A stretch of DNA of 43,533 nucleotides from Streptomyces sp. AC555_RSS877 (lineage in GTDB: Bacteria > Actinomycetota > Actinomycetes > Streptomycetales > Streptomycetaceae): assembly GCF_019049245.1 (NCBI RefSeq), contig NZ_JAGMUK010000049.1, forward strand, positions 1-43,533, written 5' to 3'. Positions 42,008 through 43,533 of this stretch are shown piece after piece (the stretch's first letter is position 1; every line of letters starts with the position of its first letter). The position numbers and the translations under genes are program-made. The notes under the pieces were generated by a model. That model did not search any database. It was not told where the DNA came from and saw only the letters and a list, made by a program, of their open reading frames with translations.

Positions 42008-42019
42008 GCCGACGCCGGC

Positions 42020-42163
42020 CTGACCCGGGGCTGGGTGATGATGGCCGTCGGCCTCGCGATGGCCGCGGTCTTCGGCTTCGGCATCACCGGTTGGTACGAC
42101 CGCAAGGGTCTGCACCGCATCCCGGTCGAGACGACGCCCGCGAAGACCGCCGCCACGGCGTAG
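42020..42163 (+). pseudogene. Membrane-protein C-terminal remnant
   Basis: 47 codons on the plus strand: GWVMMAVGLAMAAVFGFGIT, then GWYDRKGLHRIPVETTPAKT and a stop. One transmembrane helix and a short basic tail are visible, as at the end of an actinobacterial transporter; the exact family is not certain. It starts abruptly next to the MMPL remnant, so the two tails meet head-on at about 42008-42019, marking a rearrangement point. Confidence 0.55.
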
Positions 42164-42331
42164 CGGGACGCCAACACCCCCGGACGGTGCCATGGGGCGC
42201 TTTGGCCGTGGTGTGTGTCGGCCGTGAGAGCGGGACGTGCGCGGCACCCGGGAAGCCGTGCCGGAAACCGCCCCGGCACACCGCGAAAACCGATCGCTTT
42301 CATCTCGTCCCCATCGAGTTAACCTCGCGGT

Positions 42332-42901
42332 ATGACCACCGAAGTGAAGCGAAGTACCAGAGAGCGGCTGCTGGAGGCGGCGGCCACGCTCACCTACCGA
42401 GACGGTGTCGGCATCGGCGTCGAGGCACTGTGCAAGACGGCGGGGGTGTCGAAGCGCTCCCTGTACCAGCTGTTCGAAAGCAAGGACGAACTGCTGGCAG
42501 CGAGCCTGGAGGAGCGCGCCTCCGACTTCGTGGCGACCCTCCTGCCCCCGGCGGACGATGGCCGCTCGCCCCGCCGGCGGATCCTGCACGTCTTCGAGCA
42601 GGTGGAGTCGCAGGCGGGCGCTCCCGAGTTCCGAGGCTGCCGGTACCTGGCTGTTCAGGTCGAGCTCAAGGATCAGAGCCACCCGGCGAGCCAGGTGGCC
42701 CATCGGATCAAGAGCAATCTGACGGCGTTCTTCCATGCCGAGGCCGAACAGGGCGGGGCAAGCGATCCCGACCTGCTGGCCCGACAGCTGAGCCTGGTCT
42801 TCGACGGCGCCAGTGCCCGTGCGGGGATCGGAGCCGACAAACTGACGGGGCTCATCGCACCCACGGTGGCCACCCTGCTCGACGCAGCAGGCGTGCGCTG
42901 A
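42332..42901 (+). CDS. TetR/AcrR-family transcriptional regulator
   Basis: 189 residues. The N-terminal HTH is clear: TRERLLEAAATLTYRDGVGI, VEALCKTAGVSKRSLYQLFE, SKDELLAASLEERASDFV. The C-terminal ligand domain is all helix, with FRGCRYLAVQVELKDQSHPA and LSLVFDGASARAGI, a subgroup that usually controls a neighbouring transporter or oxidoreductase. The adjacent genes are only remnants (MMPL and a second membrane protein), so its original target may be gone. ATG 42332 follows GTTAACCTCGCGGT without a strong ribosome binding site. Confidence 0.9.
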   Translation: MTTEVKRSTRERLLEAAATLTYRDGVGIGVEALCKTAGVSKRSLYQLFESKDELLAASLEERASDFVATLLPPADDGRSPRRRILHVFEQVESQAGAPEFRGCRYLAVQVELKDQSHPASQVAHRIKSNLTAFFHAEAEQGGASDPDLLARQLSLVFDGASARAGIGADKLTGLIAPTVATLLDAAGVR

Positions 42902-43056
42902 CGCTTCGCATCAGGGCGGCTACGAGGATCGCCCTCTTGCTCAGGAAGAGCTGGCCGGGCGGATTCCCCCTGAGACAACGTGCCTTCGTACACGGGTGGT
43001 CCTGGGACAGGCGACTTTGAGGTTCCAACGGCGCCGTGCTGGGTGCGGCCGCTGGC

Positions 43057-43410
43057 CTAATGGGTGGCGGACCAGGCTTGTGTGGTGTGGTGGATCCAGC
43101 GCTGGATGGTGGTGTTGATGCTGTCGGGCAGGGCGCTGAGCTGGTCGATGGCTTCCCGGTCCGCGAACTGGGGCGGGACGCCGGCCGTGGTGAGGGCGGC
43201 GTGCAGGTCCAGCCGCCTTCGGTCGCGCGGGCCGATCGCGATGTCGAGGCGCCGGGCGGGATTCGGCGGCGGCAGCAGGAAGTCGTCCTCCGTGGACTGC
43301 AGAGCCGTCTCCCAGCCCGGCGTGCCGGGCTGGTCACAGGAGTACGGGTCGAAGAAGGCCTGCGCCGCGGCGGGCTCGAAAGTGCCGGACTCGAAGACTG
43401 TGGCAGTCAA
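43057..43410 (-). CDS. Hypothetical protein, unknown family
   Basis: 117 residues with good coding character and no recognised domain. Landmarks are SGTFEPAAAQAFFDPYSCDQ, then TEDDFLLPPPNPARRLDIAI, GPRDRRRLDLHAALTTAGVP and LPDSINTTIQRWIHHTTQAW. It looks like a soluble alpha/beta protein. The TTG at 43410 is chosen because GAGGAG lies six bases upstream; the frame is open further but without a better start. Its promoter probably lies near the right edge of the window. Confidence 0.55.
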   Translation of the reverse strand: MTATVFESGTFEPAAAQAFFDPYSCDQPGTPGWETALQSTEDDFLLPPPNPARRLDIAIGPRDRRRLDLHAALTTAGVPPQFADREAIDQLSALPDSINTTIQRWIHHTTQAWSATH

Positions 43411-43533
43411 GAGGATCTCCTCGCGTGAGGGGTACTCGGTTCTGCATGCCAAGACTCGGTCCGCGCACAGACCGGTTGCAGGACCAGCCCCACACCACAC
43501 GGAAGGCCCCATCGGCAGCTCAACCGCCCATCA

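Noticed and set aside
1..43533. CRISPR arrays, tRNA or rRNA genes
   Set aside because: No regularly spaced direct repeats, no cloverleaf-like sequences with CCA-type ends and no rRNA-like stretches were recognised by reading; a tRNAscan or Rfam search was not possible.

Overview
The window is high-GC actinobacterial DNA and almost certainly comes from a Streptomyces chromosome. Support includes GTG/TTG starts with GGAGG-type ribosome binding sites, strong third-position GC, and Streptomyces-type families: DUF7144, DUF5133, DUF5937, amphi-Trp, GbsR with an IS30-like HTH, STAS/RsbW-like pairs, gas vesicle proteins and a secreted GH78 rhamnosidase. The number of broken genes and transposon remnants suggests an accessory or chromosome-arm region. 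That placement is inference.

Layout. 0.7-3.3 kb: NmrA-like reductase, two small membrane proteins and a STAS-like protein. 3.3-5 kb: decayed IS630 transposase, then an orphan sugar-binding lipoprotein. 5.3-8.6 kb: a double VOC protein, a PhzF-like enzyme and a two-gene gas-vesicle operon (gvpA-gvpF), all on the minus strand. 8.9-13.5 kb: three GNAT acetyltransferases, an ISL3 remnant, a SAM methyltransferase and a polysaccharide deacetylase with an altered metal-ligand position. 13.6-16 kb: divergent RsbW-like kinase and STAS antagonist, followed by broken DNA (Tn3 transposase, an HTH-protein tail, a tyrosine recombinase). 16.3-19.2 kb: DUF7144 membrane protein, amphi-Trp protein, a HIT gene with two compensating frameshifts, and an MFS exporter.

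The metabolic centre is 19.4-24.4 kb. A tightly coupled plus-strand operon encodes a UbiA prenyltransferase, an unrecognised 89-residue protein, a type III polyketide synthase, an isoprenylcysteine-methyltransferase-like enzyme and an FAD oxidoreductase. The last three match the architecture of the S. griseus srsABC phenolic-lipid operon. The added UbiA gene and a divergent MpaB-type oxygenase suggest a prenylated or further oxidised phenolic lipid or quinone. The product is not determined by sequence alone. A minus-strand operon follows (M20 amidohydrolase, DUF5937/ArsR regulator, unknown protein).

27.9-36.5 kb: a GbsR regulator divergent from a DUF4097-GtrA pair across an array of TTGCAACG-type repeats; a LacI tail remnant; a DHA2 efflux pump behind two strong palindromes; and a secreted alpha-L-rhamnosidase behind a LacI-type palindrome, with a detached tail in another frame. 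36.8-43.5 kb: short conserved proteins, a PPOX-fold protein, a spermidine-synthase-like protein, a ribonuclease J away from the usual dapA neighbourhood, two membrane-protein tails abutting tail to tail, a TetR regulator and an unknown protein. No tRNA, rRNA or CRISPR array was seen.
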